A DNA stretch of 64,000 nt, from positions 1 through 64,000 of the forward strand of contig JAUIBL010000008.1 in assembly GCA_030428355.1 (NCBI GenBank), read 5' to 3'. Of the stretch, positions 55,149-63,488 are shown in pieces. The stretch's first letter is position 1; every line of letters starts with the position of its first letter. Position numbers and translations under genes: made by a program. This DNA comes from Alphaproteobacteria bacterium (GTDB taxonomy: Bacteria > Pseudomonadota > Alphaproteobacteria > Rhodobacterales > Rhodobacteraceae). The notes under the pieces were generated by a model that was not told the origin of the DNA, ran no database searches, and saw nothing but the letters and a program-made list of their open reading frames with translations.

Positions 55149-55793
55149 TCAAAACGGCGCTGCCACCCGAAATCTCACACCTTCGCCGCCATCGGGATGC
55201 CGAAGTCTCAACTCCTCGGCATGTAGCATCATGCGTGGATACTGATCCGCCGTTTCGGGCGCATAGAGCGGATCGCCCAAGATCGGATGGCCCAGAGCCA
55301 GCATATGCACCCGAAGCTGGTGGCTCCGCCCGGTCTGTGGAAACAGCTTCACCCGGCTTTCATCATCTGACGCCTTCATCACCCGCCAGTCCGTGACTGC
55401 CGGTTTGCCGGTCTCATGATCGACCTTCTGCAAAGGCCGGTTCGGCCAGTCCACGATCAGCGGCAAGTCCACCGTGCCGGTCTTCGGCTCCAGTCGTCCA
55501 GCCACGCGCGCAAGATAGGTCTTCTTGGTCTGCCGGTTCTCGAATTGCAGCCCCAGATGGCGCTGGGCATGGGGCGTGAGGCCAAAGACCATCACGCCGG
55601 ACGTGTCCCGGTCCAGCCGGTGCACCAAAAGCACTTGCGGATATACCGCCTCCAGCCGCGCGATCAGACAATCGGCCAGGTCCGGCCCTTTGCCGGGCAC
55701 CGACAGCAATCCCGCAGGTTTGTTGACCACGAGGATCTCGTGGTCTTCATGCAGGATGTCCAAGGGCGTATTGGGCGGGGTGTATTCAGTCAT
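55149..55793 (-). CDS. RluA-family pseudouridine synthase
   Basis: A 214-residue RNA pseudouridine synthase without S4 domain, the length of RluA itself (23S rRNA U746 / tRNA U32). The catalytic aspartate is in LVHRLDRDTSGVMVFGLT; other motifs are LVVNKPAGLLSVPG, FENRQTKKTYLARV and LFPQTGRSHQLRVHM. ATG 55791-55793 is chosen; a GTG two codons upstream is possible. It lies downstream of a pair of perfect hairpins and on the same strand as the demethylation operon, but 93 bp away. Confidence 0.88.
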   Translation of the reverse strand: MTEYTPPNTPLDILHEDHEILVVNKPAGLLSVPGKGPDLADCLIARLEAVYPQVLLVHRLDRDTSGVMVFGLTPHAQRHLGLQFENRQTKKTYLARVAGRLEPKTGTVDLPLIVDWPNRPLQKVDHETGKPAVTDWRVMKASDDESRVKLFPQTGRSHQLRVHMLALGHPILGDPLYAPETADQYPRMMLHAEELRLRHPDGGEGVRFRVAAPF

Positions 55794-55832
55794 CCGCACC
55801 GTCTACGCAGCACAGCGGTTTTGGGCAAGGCT

Positions 55833-55886
55833 CAGGATTTTAGTATGAAAATCCTGCCGCCGCAGAAACTTCGGACGAAGTTTCTG
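55833..55886. repeat. Twin perfect hairpins, REP-like element
   Basis: Two perfect stem-loops stand 30 bp apart, centre to centre, between the last gene of the demethylation operon and the RluA gene. The first is CAGGATTTT (55833-55841) / AAAATCCTG (55848-55856), loop AGTATG. The second is CAGAAACTT (55863-55871) / AAGTTTCTG (55878-55886), loop CGGACG. Both have 9-bp stems and 6-nt loops and both begin with CAG. The first base of the operon's stop codon follows at once. They may act as an mRNA 3'-end protector or terminator, or belong to a dispersed repeat family. Confidence 0.7.
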
Positions 55887-58331
55887 TTACGCCTTCACCC
55901 GTGCCGCCGTTGGATCGTACATCGGTTTGAGAGACGCCTGCGCCTTCACACGCGTCCCCGCCACATCAATCTCGTAGGTTGACGCCAGAACCTGCTCTGC
56001 GCTTTCCCCGGCGCAGGGCACGTAACCCATGCCGATGGCCCCACCCAGATGATGTCCGTAGGCACCCGAACTCAGGTAGCTGACGATCTCCCCATCCCGC
56101 AGGATCGGCTCGTGGTGATAGAGCAGGGGTTCCGGATCGGTCAGTCGGAACTGCACCATCCGGGTTTGCAAACCCGCCTCGCGCTTTTGCAAAACGGCAT
56201 CACGCCCGATGAAGTCCGGTTTTGCGGTTTTGACGGCAAAGCCCAGACCGGCTTCCAGAACGTGATCCTCGCAGGTGATGTCATGGCCGAAATGCCGGAA
56301 CGCCTTTTCGATCCGGCAGGTGTCCATCGCATGCATCCCGCAGAGCGTCAGCCCGTGATCCTGCCCTGCCTCCCAGAGCGTTTCGAACACATGCCCCGCC
56401 TGATCGGCCGAGATGTAAATCTCCCACCCCAGTTCCCCGACATAGGACACGCGATGCACCCGCGCGGTGCCGAGCCCGATCTCGATCTCCTGAGCCGTGC
56501 CGAAGGGGTTGGCCTCGTTCGAGAAATCATCGGGCGACACCGCCTGCATGACCTTGCGTGCATTTGGCCCCATGACTGCCAGCACAGCTTCGCCCGCTGT
56601 CACATCGGTGATGACAACCCGGCGGTCGCCCACATGGCGCTGCAACCACGTCTGATCCGCAGCCCGTGTCGCGGCAGGGGTCACGACCAGATAGCAAGTC
56701 TCCGACAGGCGCGTGACGGTCACATCCGCCTCGATCCCGCCGCGTGTGTTGAGGAACTGCGTGTAGACGATCTTGCCCACAGGCACCGACATGTCGGCCC
56801 CACAGACATGGTTCAGGAACACCTCAGAGTCCGGCCCTTCGACCCGAAGCTTGCCGAAGGAGTACATGTCGTACATGCCCACATTCTCGCGGATCGCCTT
56901 GTGTTCGCGGGCGACGTTGTCAAAGAAATTCTGCCGCTTCCAGCTATAGGCGTATTCCGGCGTCTGACCCTCGTTCGCGTACCAGTTGGCCCGTTCCCAA
57001 CCCGCGATTTCGCCCATCACGGCGCCGCGCTCCAGAAGGTGCCGGTGGAACGGCGTCCGCCGAACGCCCCGCGCCGTGGCTTTCTGCCGGTAAGGGTAGT
57101 GGTCGGCGTAGAGCAGACCCAAAGTCTCGGTCACCCGCTCCTTCAGATACCGCCGATTGCGCTGGAACGGTTGCGCACGGGCAATGTCCACATCGCCCAG
57201 ATCGAACGGCTTGGCTCCGTCTTCCATCCATTGTGCCAGCGCCATGCCAGCACCCCCCGCCGACTGGATGCCGATGGAGTTGAACCCGGCCGCCACCCAG
57301 ACATTGTCCATCTCACGCGCTTGCCCAAGATAATAGGCATTGTCGGGGGTAAAGCTTTCCGGCCCGTTGAAGAAGGTGTGAATCCCCGCCTCGGCCAGCA
57401 TCGGCATCCGGTTCACCGCCGCCTCCAGGATCGGCTCGAAATGGTCGAAATCCTCGGGCAACTGGTCGAACTCGAAGCTGTCGGAAATGCCGTTCATACC
57501 CCAGGGTTTTGACTTGGGCTCGAACGCACCCAGCATCATCTTGCCGGCGTCTTCCTTGTAGTACGCGCATTCATCCGGCACCCGCAGCACAGGCAGGGCC
57601 TCCAACCCTGCGATGGGTTCTGAGACGATATAGAAATGCTCACAGGCATGCAGGGGCACGTTGACCCCCAGCATCTGCCCCACCTCGCGTCCCCACATCC
57701 CCGCGCAATTCACCACGTGATCGCAGGTGATGGTGCCGCTGGTGCCGTCCTCGGTCGCCCAATCGACCGAAACGATCCGACGACCGTCCCGGTTCACGCC
57801 CGTCGCCTTGGTGCGCTCGAAAATCTGCGCCCCGCGCTGCCGTGCACCCTTGGCCATCGCCAATGCGATATTGGCCGGATCGCCCTGCCCGTCGCTGGGC
57901 AGATAGACACCGCCCACGACATCACTGGTGTTGAGATGGGGGTACTTGTTCTTGATCTCAGCCGTATCGATTTCCTCGACCGGAACGCCAAAAGCCCGCG
58001 CCATTGCCGCAGTCCGGCGCAACTCCTCGTGCCGTTCCTTGGTCAGGGCAACCGAGATGGACCCCACCTTGCGGAACCCGGTGGCGACGCCGGTTTCCTC
58101 TTCGATGGTCGAGTAAAGATCGGCGGTGTATTTCGCCAGTTTCGTCATGTTCGACGAAGCCCGCAACTGCCCGATCAGCCCCGCCGCATGCCATGTCGTG
58201 CCGGATGTCAGCTGCTTGCGCTCCAGCAGCACCACATCGGTCCAGCCCAGCTTGGTCAGGTGATAGGCGACGGAACAGCCGACAACACCGCCGCCGATAA
58301 TGACGGCGCGGGCATGGGTGGGAACGGTCAT
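55887..58331 (-). CDS. GcvT-type FAD oxidoreductase, dimethylglycine/sarcosine dehydrogenase-like (second copy)
   Basis: An 814-residue flavoprotein. Residues 1 to about 370 form a DAO-type FAD domain: RAVIIGGGVVGCSVAYHL and GTTWHAAGL, where His48 matches the residue that binds FAD covalently in mammalian dimethylglycine dehydrogenase. An FAO_M linker follows, then GcvT and GcvT_C folate-binding domains (about 430-814; GADMSVPVGKIVYTQFLNTR, GELGWEIYISADQAG). It should remove an N-methyl group and pass it to tetrahydrofolate. ATG 58329-58331 starts the FAD motif; the 60 extra upstream codons are rejected. It is the last gene of the operon, 67 bp after the methyltransferase gene. Confidence 0.88.
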   Translation of the reverse strand: MTVPTHARAVIIGGGVVGCSVAYHLTKLGWTDVVLLERKQLTSGTTWHAAGLIGQLRASSNMTKLAKYTADLYSTIEEETGVATGFRKVGSISVALTKERHEELRRTAAMARAFGVPVEEIDTAEIKNKYPHLNTSDVVGGVYLPSDGQGDPANIALAMAKGARQRGAQIFERTKATGVNRDGRRIVSVDWATEDGTSGTITCDHVVNCAGMWGREVGQMLGVNVPLHACEHFYIVSEPIAGLEALPVLRVPDECAYYKEDAGKMMLGAFEPKSKPWGMNGISDSFEFDQLPEDFDHFEPILEAAVNRMPMLAEAGIHTFFNGPESFTPDNAYYLGQAREMDNVWVAAGFNSIGIQSAGGAGMALAQWMEDGAKPFDLGDVDIARAQPFQRNRRYLKERVTETLGLLYADHYPYRQKATARGVRRTPFHRHLLERGAVMGEIAGWERANWYANEGQTPEYAYSWKRQNFFDNVAREHKAIRENVGMYDMYSFGKLRVEGPDSEVFLNHVCGADMSVPVGKIVYTQFLNTRGGIEADVTVTRLSETCYLVVTPAATRAADQTWLQRHVGDRRVVITDVTAGEAVLAVMGPNARKVMQAVSPDDFSNEANPFGTAQEIEIGLGTARVHRVSYVGELGWEIYISADQAGHVFETLWEAGQDHGLTLCGMHAMDTCRIEKAFRHFGHDITCEDHVLEAGLGFAVKTAKPDFIGRDAVLQKREAGLQTRMVQFRLTDPEPLLYHHEPILRDGEIVSYLSSGAYGHHLGGAIGMGYVPCAGESAEQVLASTYEIDVAGTRVKAQASLKPMYDPTAARVKA

Positions 58332-58398
58332 GACGAAACTCCTGAATGGGTCATGCTTTTGTAATGGGGGGCGTTTGACCGCCTGCGGTTCATATTTT

Positions 58399-59271
58399 TC
58401 AGCCCTTCGCAAACCGCCGGGCCAATTCGGCGATATGGGCTGGGGTGGTTTCGCAGCATCCGCCCAGAATCGTCGCCCCGTGATCGACCCATGTCGCGGC
58501 CTGATCGGCATAGGCTTCAGGCCCCATGTCGCGCCGCGCCGTCAGCGCATCGACTGTGGGCTTGTCCTTGAGGAAGTCCTTGGTGATCTGCGTGAAGGCA
58601 TTGGCATAAGCGCCAACCGGTTTGCCACTGGCCTTGAGCAAGTCAATTGCCGCCGGCATCGCTTCGGGCGCGGAACAGTTGGTGAGCAAAGCCGCCGCGT
58701 CGTCACACAGAGCGACCGCATCAGCCAACGGTTCGCCAGATCGCAGAAGGCTGCCATCCTCGTCATCAACCGAGAACGCAATCCAGACCGGTTTGCCCAA
58801 CCCCTGCACGGCTTCGAGAGCCGCGCGCGTCTGAGCGGCGGAAATAACGGTCTCGAACAGCAGCATATCGCAAGAGGGGGCAAGAAGGCCCGCGACCTCG
58901 GCCATCAACTCAACCGCGACCTCGTGCGCCGGTTGCAGATCGGCACGGTAGGATGCACCAAGCGGTCCGATACTCCCGGCAACCCGCCCCGATCCATGCG
59001 CGTCACGCGCCGCCAAAGCCATGTCGAGCGCGATATGATGCAGCTCTTCAAACCGGTCCTCATGTTCGGTTCCCGCCAGCCGGTCGCGGTGGATCGCATA
59101 GGTGTTGGTCGTCGCGATCTCCGCTCCGGCGGCAAAGTAGTCGGCATGAATTTCGCGCACGAGATGCGGCATGTCGATCATCACCTGAGTGGACCAGAGC
59201 GGCGTTGGCGGAGTGCCCGAACGGTGGATGAGTTCCTGCCCCATCCCGCCGTCCAGTATGGTGATCGTCAT
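58399..59271 (-). CDS. Homocysteine S-methyltransferase family protein
   Basis: A 290-residue TIM-barrel methyltransferase. Start MTITILDGGMGQELIHRSG; the zinc ligands are Cys in LLTNCSAPE and the pair in LGGCCETTPAHI. It transfers a methyl group to homocysteine to make methionine. Between two dimethylglycine-dehydrogenase-like genes, betaine (or a sulfonium such as DMSP or S-methylmethionine) is the likely donor; this is inference. Its ATG overlaps the stop of the upstream flavoprotein gene by four bases. Confidence 0.88.
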   Translation of the reverse strand: MTITILDGGMGQELIHRSGTPPTPLWSTQVMIDMPHLVREIHADYFAAGAEIATTNTYAIHRDRLAGTEHEDRFEELHHIALDMALAARDAHGSGRVAGSIGPLGASYRADLQPAHEVAVELMAEVAGLLAPSCDMLLFETVISAAQTRAALEAVQGLGKPVWIAFSVDDEDGSLLRSGEPLADAVALCDDAAALLTNCSAPEAMPAAIDLLKASGKPVGAYANAFTQITKDFLKDKPTVDALTARRDMGPEAYADQAATWVDHGATILGGCCETTPAHIAELARRFAKG

Positions 59272-61706
59272 GCGCGCAGCCTTTCATTTTGCGGATCCCA
59301 GAGGGGTTCGTCCTTCTGGACGACCGCTTTGCGCATCTCACCGAAAATGTCGATCTCAAGTTCCGTACCGGGCACCGCCAGGTCGGCCCGGACCATACCC
59401 AGCGCGATGGAGGCGTTCACCCGGTAGCCCCAGTCGCCGCTGGTGGTCTCACCCACGACCTGCCCGTCATGCCAGAGCGTCGACATATACGGCGCGTCAT
59501 ACTCGCCCGCATCGACGACCAGCGTCACAAAGCGTTTGGCCACGCCCTGCTGTTTTTCAGCCAAAAGTGCCGCCTTGCCGGGGAAGTCCTGCGGCTTGTC
59601 GAGTTTGACAAAGCGGTCCAGCCCACCCTGCAGCATGGTGTAGTCGGTGGATAGATCGCCCTTCCACGCGCGGTAGCCCTTTTCGATCCGCAACGCATTG
59701 AGCGCATACATGCCAAAGGGCTTGGCCCCTGCACCCAGAATGGCGTCGTAGATCTCTGGCGCATCTTCAGTCAGGCAGTGCACCTCCCATCCAAGCTCAC
59801 CGGCGAAGGACACGCGCAGCAGGACGCAGGGTTTGCCGCAGACGTTGGCCTCCTGGAACGACAGCCAAGGCAGGGTCAGGTCGGCATCCGTCAACGGCGC
59901 CAGCATCTCGCGCGATTTTGGCCCGGTCACGAGGAAGCATTCGTATTTCGTCGTGCGGTCCTGCACGGTCACACCCTCGGGCAGATTGCGCAGCAGAACG
60001 TCCCGGTCGTGCCATTGTGCGACGGCAGCCGTGATCAGCCAGATCGCCTCGTCGCTTTGGGGGATGACCGACATCTCGGTCAGGATGCGGCCCCGGTCGT
60101 CGGGGAAATAGGCCAGACCCACGCGTCCCGGTTTCGGCAGGGTAGAACAGGTGAGCGCATCGACATGCGCCCGCGCGCCGGGGCCTTCGACCGACAGGCG
60201 CGTAAAGCCGGAAATGGCGATCACACCCGCCGCATCGCGCACCGCTTCGCATTCTTCCTTGATCCGCTGCTGCCACGGGCCTTTCCGCGCCCAGGTCTGG
60301 GTCGCCTCCTCGGACGTGTCATCGCCCGGCTTCGCAAACCAATTGGCGCGTTCCCAGCCGTTATAGGCCCCCATCACACCGCCCGCCGCGATGATCTTGT
60401 CATGCACCGCCGACAGTTTCTTGTCGCGCCCGGCTGGCCACGCGTGACGCGGGAAATGCATGGCGTATTCGTGGCCGTAGACCTCGATCGCCTTCTGGTC
60501 GGAATAGTCCTGATCGGCGTAATCGGTGTAGCGGCGCGGGTCGACGGCCCACATATCCCATTCGGTCTGTCCTTCGGTGACCCATTCCGCCAGCACCTTG
60601 CCCGCGCCGCCGCCCTGGGTGATGCCGAAGGTGAACGCACAGGCCTCGAAGGCGTTGGGCACACCCGGCATCGGCCCGATCAACGGCAAGCCATCCGGCG
60701 CATAGGGGATCGGGCCGTTGATCACCCGGCCGACGCCGGATGCTCCAAGGATGGGCACCCGCGCCATCGCATCCTCGATATACCACTCGAGCCGTTCCAG
60801 ATCGTCTGGGTAAAGCTGGAAGCTGAAATCATCGGGCATGGGATCGTCCGGCGTGACCCAATGCGCCTTGCAGTTCCTTTCGTACGGTCCAAGGTTCAGA
60901 CCGTACTTTTCCTGCCGCAGGTAGTAGGAGCTGTCCACATCGCGCAAGAGCGGCAGCTTGCCGTTCTCCTTCGACCACGCCTCCAGTTCGGCCACGGGTT
61001 CCGTCAGGAAATACTGGTGGCTCATCACCGTCATCGGCACCGTCCGCCCGCCATAGGGCTTGAACCATTCGCCGACGCGCTGGGCATAGTAGCCCGCCGC
61101 GTTCACCACTTTTTCGCAGGTGATGTCGCCCTTGTCCGTGTGCACGATCCATTCGCCGCCTTTGCGGCTCACACCCGTCGCAGGACAGAACCGTTCGATC
61201 TTTGCCCCCATCATCCGCGCGCCTTTGGCCAGCGCCTGCGTGAGCTGCGCCGGGTCGATGTCGCCATCGTCGGGGTCATACAAAGCCCCTGCCAGATCGT
61301 GGGTTTCGATGAACGGATAGCGGTCCTTGATGTCGCCCACCGCCATCATCTCGAGATTCATGCCCTGATAGCGCCCCATCGACCGGGCGCGTTCGAATTC
61401 CTGCATCCGCTCCTTGCTGTGGCCCAGACGGATCGACCCGGTGACGTGGTAGTTCATCGGGTAATCGACCTCGTCCGCCAGCGTCCGGTAGAGCGACAGC
61501 GAATAGCGCTGCATGTTCATCACCGCCCAGCTTGTGCTGAAAGACGGGCAGTTCCCCGCCGCGTGCCATGTGGAGCCAGCGGTCAGTTCGTTCTTCTCCA
61601 GCAGCACGCAGTCCCATCCGGCCTTGGCGATGTGATAGGCGCAGGATGCACCAACGACGCCACCGCCGATGATGACGACACGGGTGGTTGTGGGGAAATC
61701 GGACAT
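59268..61706 (-). CDS. GcvT-type FAD oxidoreductase, dimethylglycine dehydrogenase-like (first copy)
   Basis: An 812-residue paralogue of the flavoprotein at the operon end. FAD motif RVVIIGGGVVGASCAYHIAK, covalent-FAD type GSTWHAAGN with His48, then FAO_M, GcvT (LSVEGPGARAHVDALTCSTL, FAGELGWEVHCL) and GcvT_C domains. It demethylates an N-methylated glycine derivative and transfers the one-carbon unit to tetrahydrofolate. ATG 61704-61706 is chosen; seven more codons upstream reach into the lysE gene end. Overlap with the methyltransferase gene shows co-translation. Confidence 0.88.
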   Translation of the reverse strand: MSDFPTTTRVVIIGGGVVGASCAYHIAKAGWDCVLLEKNELTAGSTWHAAGNCPSFSTSWAVMNMQRYSLSLYRTLADEVDYPMNYHVTGSIRLGHSKERMQEFERARSMGRYQGMNLEMMAVGDIKDRYPFIETHDLAGALYDPDDGDIDPAQLTQALAKGARMMGAKIERFCPATGVSRKGGEWIVHTDKGDITCEKVVNAAGYYAQRVGEWFKPYGGRTVPMTVMSHQYFLTEPVAELEAWSKENGKLPLLRDVDSSYYLRQEKYGLNLGPYERNCKAHWVTPDDPMPDDFSFQLYPDDLERLEWYIEDAMARVPILGASGVGRVINGPIPYAPDGLPLIGPMPGVPNAFEACAFTFGITQGGGAGKVLAEWVTEGQTEWDMWAVDPRRYTDYADQDYSDQKAIEVYGHEYAMHFPRHAWPAGRDKKLSAVHDKIIAAGGVMGAYNGWERANWFAKPGDDTSEEATQTWARKGPWQQRIKEECEAVRDAAGVIAISGFTRLSVEGPGARAHVDALTCSTLPKPGRVGLAYFPDDRGRILTEMSVIPQSDEAIWLITAAVAQWHDRDVLLRNLPEGVTVQDRTTKYECFLVTGPKSREMLAPLTDADLTLPWLSFQEANVCGKPCVLLRVSFAGELGWEVHCLTEDAPEIYDAILGAGAKPFGMYALNALRIEKGYRAWKGDLSTDYTMLQGGLDRFVKLDKPQDFPGKAALLAEKQQGVAKRFVTLVVDAGEYDAPYMSTLWHDGQVVGETTSGDWGYRVNASIALGMVRADLAVPGTELEIDIFGEMRKAVVQKDEPLWDPQNERLRA

Positions 61707-61717
61707 GGGTGGTCTCC

Positions 61718-62341
61718 TCAGTTCCAAGCAAGGCGGAGCGCAAGCCCGCCAAAGACGATTGCGGACAGTTTGCCTAGCCAGCCCGAGGCGCGCTGGATGC
61801 GGGCCGCGGCAAGGCCGGCAAACCCGCCCAACAGGCAGTAGGTGGCAAGTTCCCCGAACGCGAGAAGTGTCCCGAGGATCAGGATTTGCTGCCAGACGGG
61901 GCCAATGGCCGGATCAGCGAATTGCGGCAGGAAGGCGAGAACGAAAAGCCCCACCTTGGGGTTCAGGATGTTGGTCAGAAAGCCACGCCGGAACGCGCGC
62001 CACGTGTCGCTGCGCCCTTCGCGGCGGGCGGGGTCAGACGTGTCGGTCCAGGTGTGGTATGCCAGCCAAAGCAGATAGGCCGCACCGGCATAGCGCAGCG
62101 CGTCATAGGCAATGGGATAGGTGATCAGCAGAACGGCCAGACCCGCCGCCGCGATCACCACATGGCCCATCACTCCCAGACCGATGCCCGCTGCAGCCGC
62201 CATGCCAGACCGAGCGCCACCGCGCATACCGCTGGCCAGCGTGAACATCATGTCCGCACCGGGGGTGATATACAGGATCAGCGCCGCCCCCATGAAAGTG
62301 ATGTAGGTCCAAAGTGGAATGGAAAGGGCAAGCTCCAGCAC
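61718..62341 (-). CDS. LysE/RhtB-family exporter
   Basis: A 207-residue inner-membrane protein with six hydrophobic segments. The family signature is YITPGADMMFTLASGMRGGA near the N-terminus, followed by GIGLGVMGHVVIAAAGL and FRRGFLTNILNPKVGLFVLA. Such proteins export amino acids or their derivatives; here glycine, sarcosine or methionine would fit the operon but this is a guess. The start is GTG at 62339-62341, 3 bp after the GFA gene stop. Confidence 0.88.
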   Translation of the reverse strand: MLELALSIPLWTYITFMGAALILYITPGADMMFTLASGMRGGARSGMAAAAGIGLGVMGHVVIAAAGLAVLLITYPIAYDALRYAGAAYLLWLAYHTWTDTSDPARREGRSDTWRAFRRGFLTNILNPKVGLFVLAFLPQFADPAIGPVWQQILILGTLLAFGELATYCLLGGFAGLAAARIQRASGWLGKLSAIVFGGLALRLAWN

Positions 62342-62344
62342 GTC

Positions 62345-62749
62345 TCAGTCCTCGCGCTGCGGATCAGTGGGGTTGATGGCGTAGTAATCGCCCTTGCTGC
62401 GCGTGTGGATATGGCCGCGCAGGGTCAGGCCGGTCGGTCCGTCGATGGAGCCGGTGGAGAAACAGATGAACGGATCGTCCTCATGGTCCCAGAACAGCGC
62501 CGATCCGCAGGTCGGACAGAACCCGCGCCGGGCTTTCTCGGACGACTGGTACCAGCGCAATTCGCCGGTGATTTCAAGCGTGCCGTTTGGAACATAGGAC
62601 GAGGCCCAGACATGCCCCGACTGCTTGCGGCACTGGGTGCAGTGACAGGCGGCTGGCGCGCCCGCTGCTCCATGTGCGGTATAAGTGACCGCGCCGCAGA
62701 GGCAGCTTCCTGTCAGGGATACCGGGCCGGAGGGGGATGCGTCGCTCAT
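62345..62749 (-). CDS. GFA-family (glutathione-dependent formaldehyde-activating-like) protein
   Basis: A 134-residue Zn-binding protein of the Gfa/CENP-V fold: GSCLCGAVTYTA, CHCTQCRKQSG and GFCPTCGSALFWDHE supply the seven-Cys set. The family is named for a proposed reaction of formaldehyde with glutathione; that activity is disputed for many members. Next to two demethylating flavoproteins, which can release formaldehyde, a detoxification role is plausible. ATG 62747-62749 overlaps the regulator's stop by four bases; the preceding TTG is less likely. Confidence 0.88.
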   Translation of the reverse strand: MSDASPSGPVSLTGSCLCGAVTYTAHGAAGAPAACHCTQCRKQSGHVWASSYVPNGTLEITGELRWYQSSEKARRGFCPTCGSALFWDHEDDPFICFSTGSIDGPTGLTLRGHIHTRSKGDYYAINPTDPQRED

Positions 62750-63321
62750 CAATACACCGGCGGGGCAATGACCCAGATCACCACGGCGGGGTCATCATAG
62801 GGGTTGATCCATTCGAAAGGCTCGGCCTTGATCCGGAAACTGTCGCCCGGTGTCAGGGTGAAGCGGCGATCACTGATGATGAGGTCGAGCTTGCCCGACA
62901 GGATGTACCCCACCTCCTGCGTGGGACGGGTCACAACCTCGCCGATGCGGCTGTGCGGCTGGAAGGTGGAATGCACCACCTCGAAATCGTCCGAAAGGTC
63001 CGGCGAGAGCAATTCCTCCACTAACCCGCTGTCCCCGCTCCCGATGGGCCGTCGCGCACCGGCGCGCACGACATACCCGGCCTCGTCCGCCGCCGCCTGA
63101 GGCGTGCCGAACAGCAGCGAGACAGGGACATCGAACAGCTTGGCGATATGGCGCAGATCGGTGATCGACGGCGCGGAGAGATCGCGTTCGATCTGGCTGA
63201 CCCAGCCAACAGACCGCCCCAGCCGATCCGCCATGTCCTGCAAAGTCAGCCCACGCGCCTTGCGCAGCGCCCGAAGGTCCGCGCCTAGCGTCTTGCTGTG
63301 AAGAACCGGATCGTGCTGCAC
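62749..63321 (-). CDS. XRE-type regulator with cupin domain
   Basis: A 190-residue regulator: helix-turn-helix of the Cro/CI type at about residues 12-66 (LRALRKARGLTLQDMADRLG, SVGWVSQIERDLSAPSITDL) and a C-terminal cupin (about 110-185, GYILSGKLDLIISDRRFTL). Relatives regulate polyamine, betaine or amino-acid catabolism by sensing a small ligand in the cupin. It is the first gene of the operon and begins with GTG (63319-63321). Two dyads lie immediately upstream (63331-63391) and are its likely autoregulatory sites. Confidence 0.9.
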   Translation of the reverse strand: MQHDPVLHSKTLGADLRALRKARGLTLQDMADRLGRSVGWVSQIERDLSAPSITDLRHIAKLFDVPVSLLFGTPQAAADEAGYVVRAGARRPIGSGDSGLVEELLSPDLSDDFEVVHSTFQPHSRIGEVVTRPTQEVGYILSGKLDLIISDRRFTLTPGDSFRIKAEPFEWINPYDDPAVVIWVIAPPVY

Positions 63322-63330
63322 GACTCGCTC

Positions 63331-63391
63331 ATGAAAATTTCGTCCAGAATTTCATGACATGGTTTGATGAAAATTCAAAAGAAATTTTCAT
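63331..63391. promoter_or_regulatory. Two related dyads upstream of the XRE-cupin gene
   Basis: The perfect dyad ATGAAAATT (63367-63375), 7-nt spacer, AATTTTCAT (63383-63391) and a near copy ATGAAAATT ... AATTTCAT (63331-63355) are 36 bp apart. They fill the 5' region of the regulator gene and sit about 100-160 bp before the divergent DUF5675-like gene. The AT-rich half-site ATGAAAATT stands out in this GC-rich DNA. Binding by the adjacent XRE-cupin protein is likely. Confidence 0.65.
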
Positions 63392-63488
63392 TCACCTCGC
63401 GGGATTGTCCATTTCGCTTGATCGAAATCCGGACCAAACGTACCGTGGCTGCATTGGTGAAAAGCAATTCTTGATGGAGGTCCGAATT

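Noticed and set aside
56049..57512. 487-codon plus-strand open frame opposite the second flavoprotein
   Set aside because: Shadow of a gene with clear domains on the other strand.
59778..61841. 687-codon plus-strand open frame opposite a flavoprotein gene
   Set aside because: The opposite strand encodes a complete GcvT-type oxidoreductase with FAD and folate motifs; the frame is a shadow rich in Arg, His and Gly.
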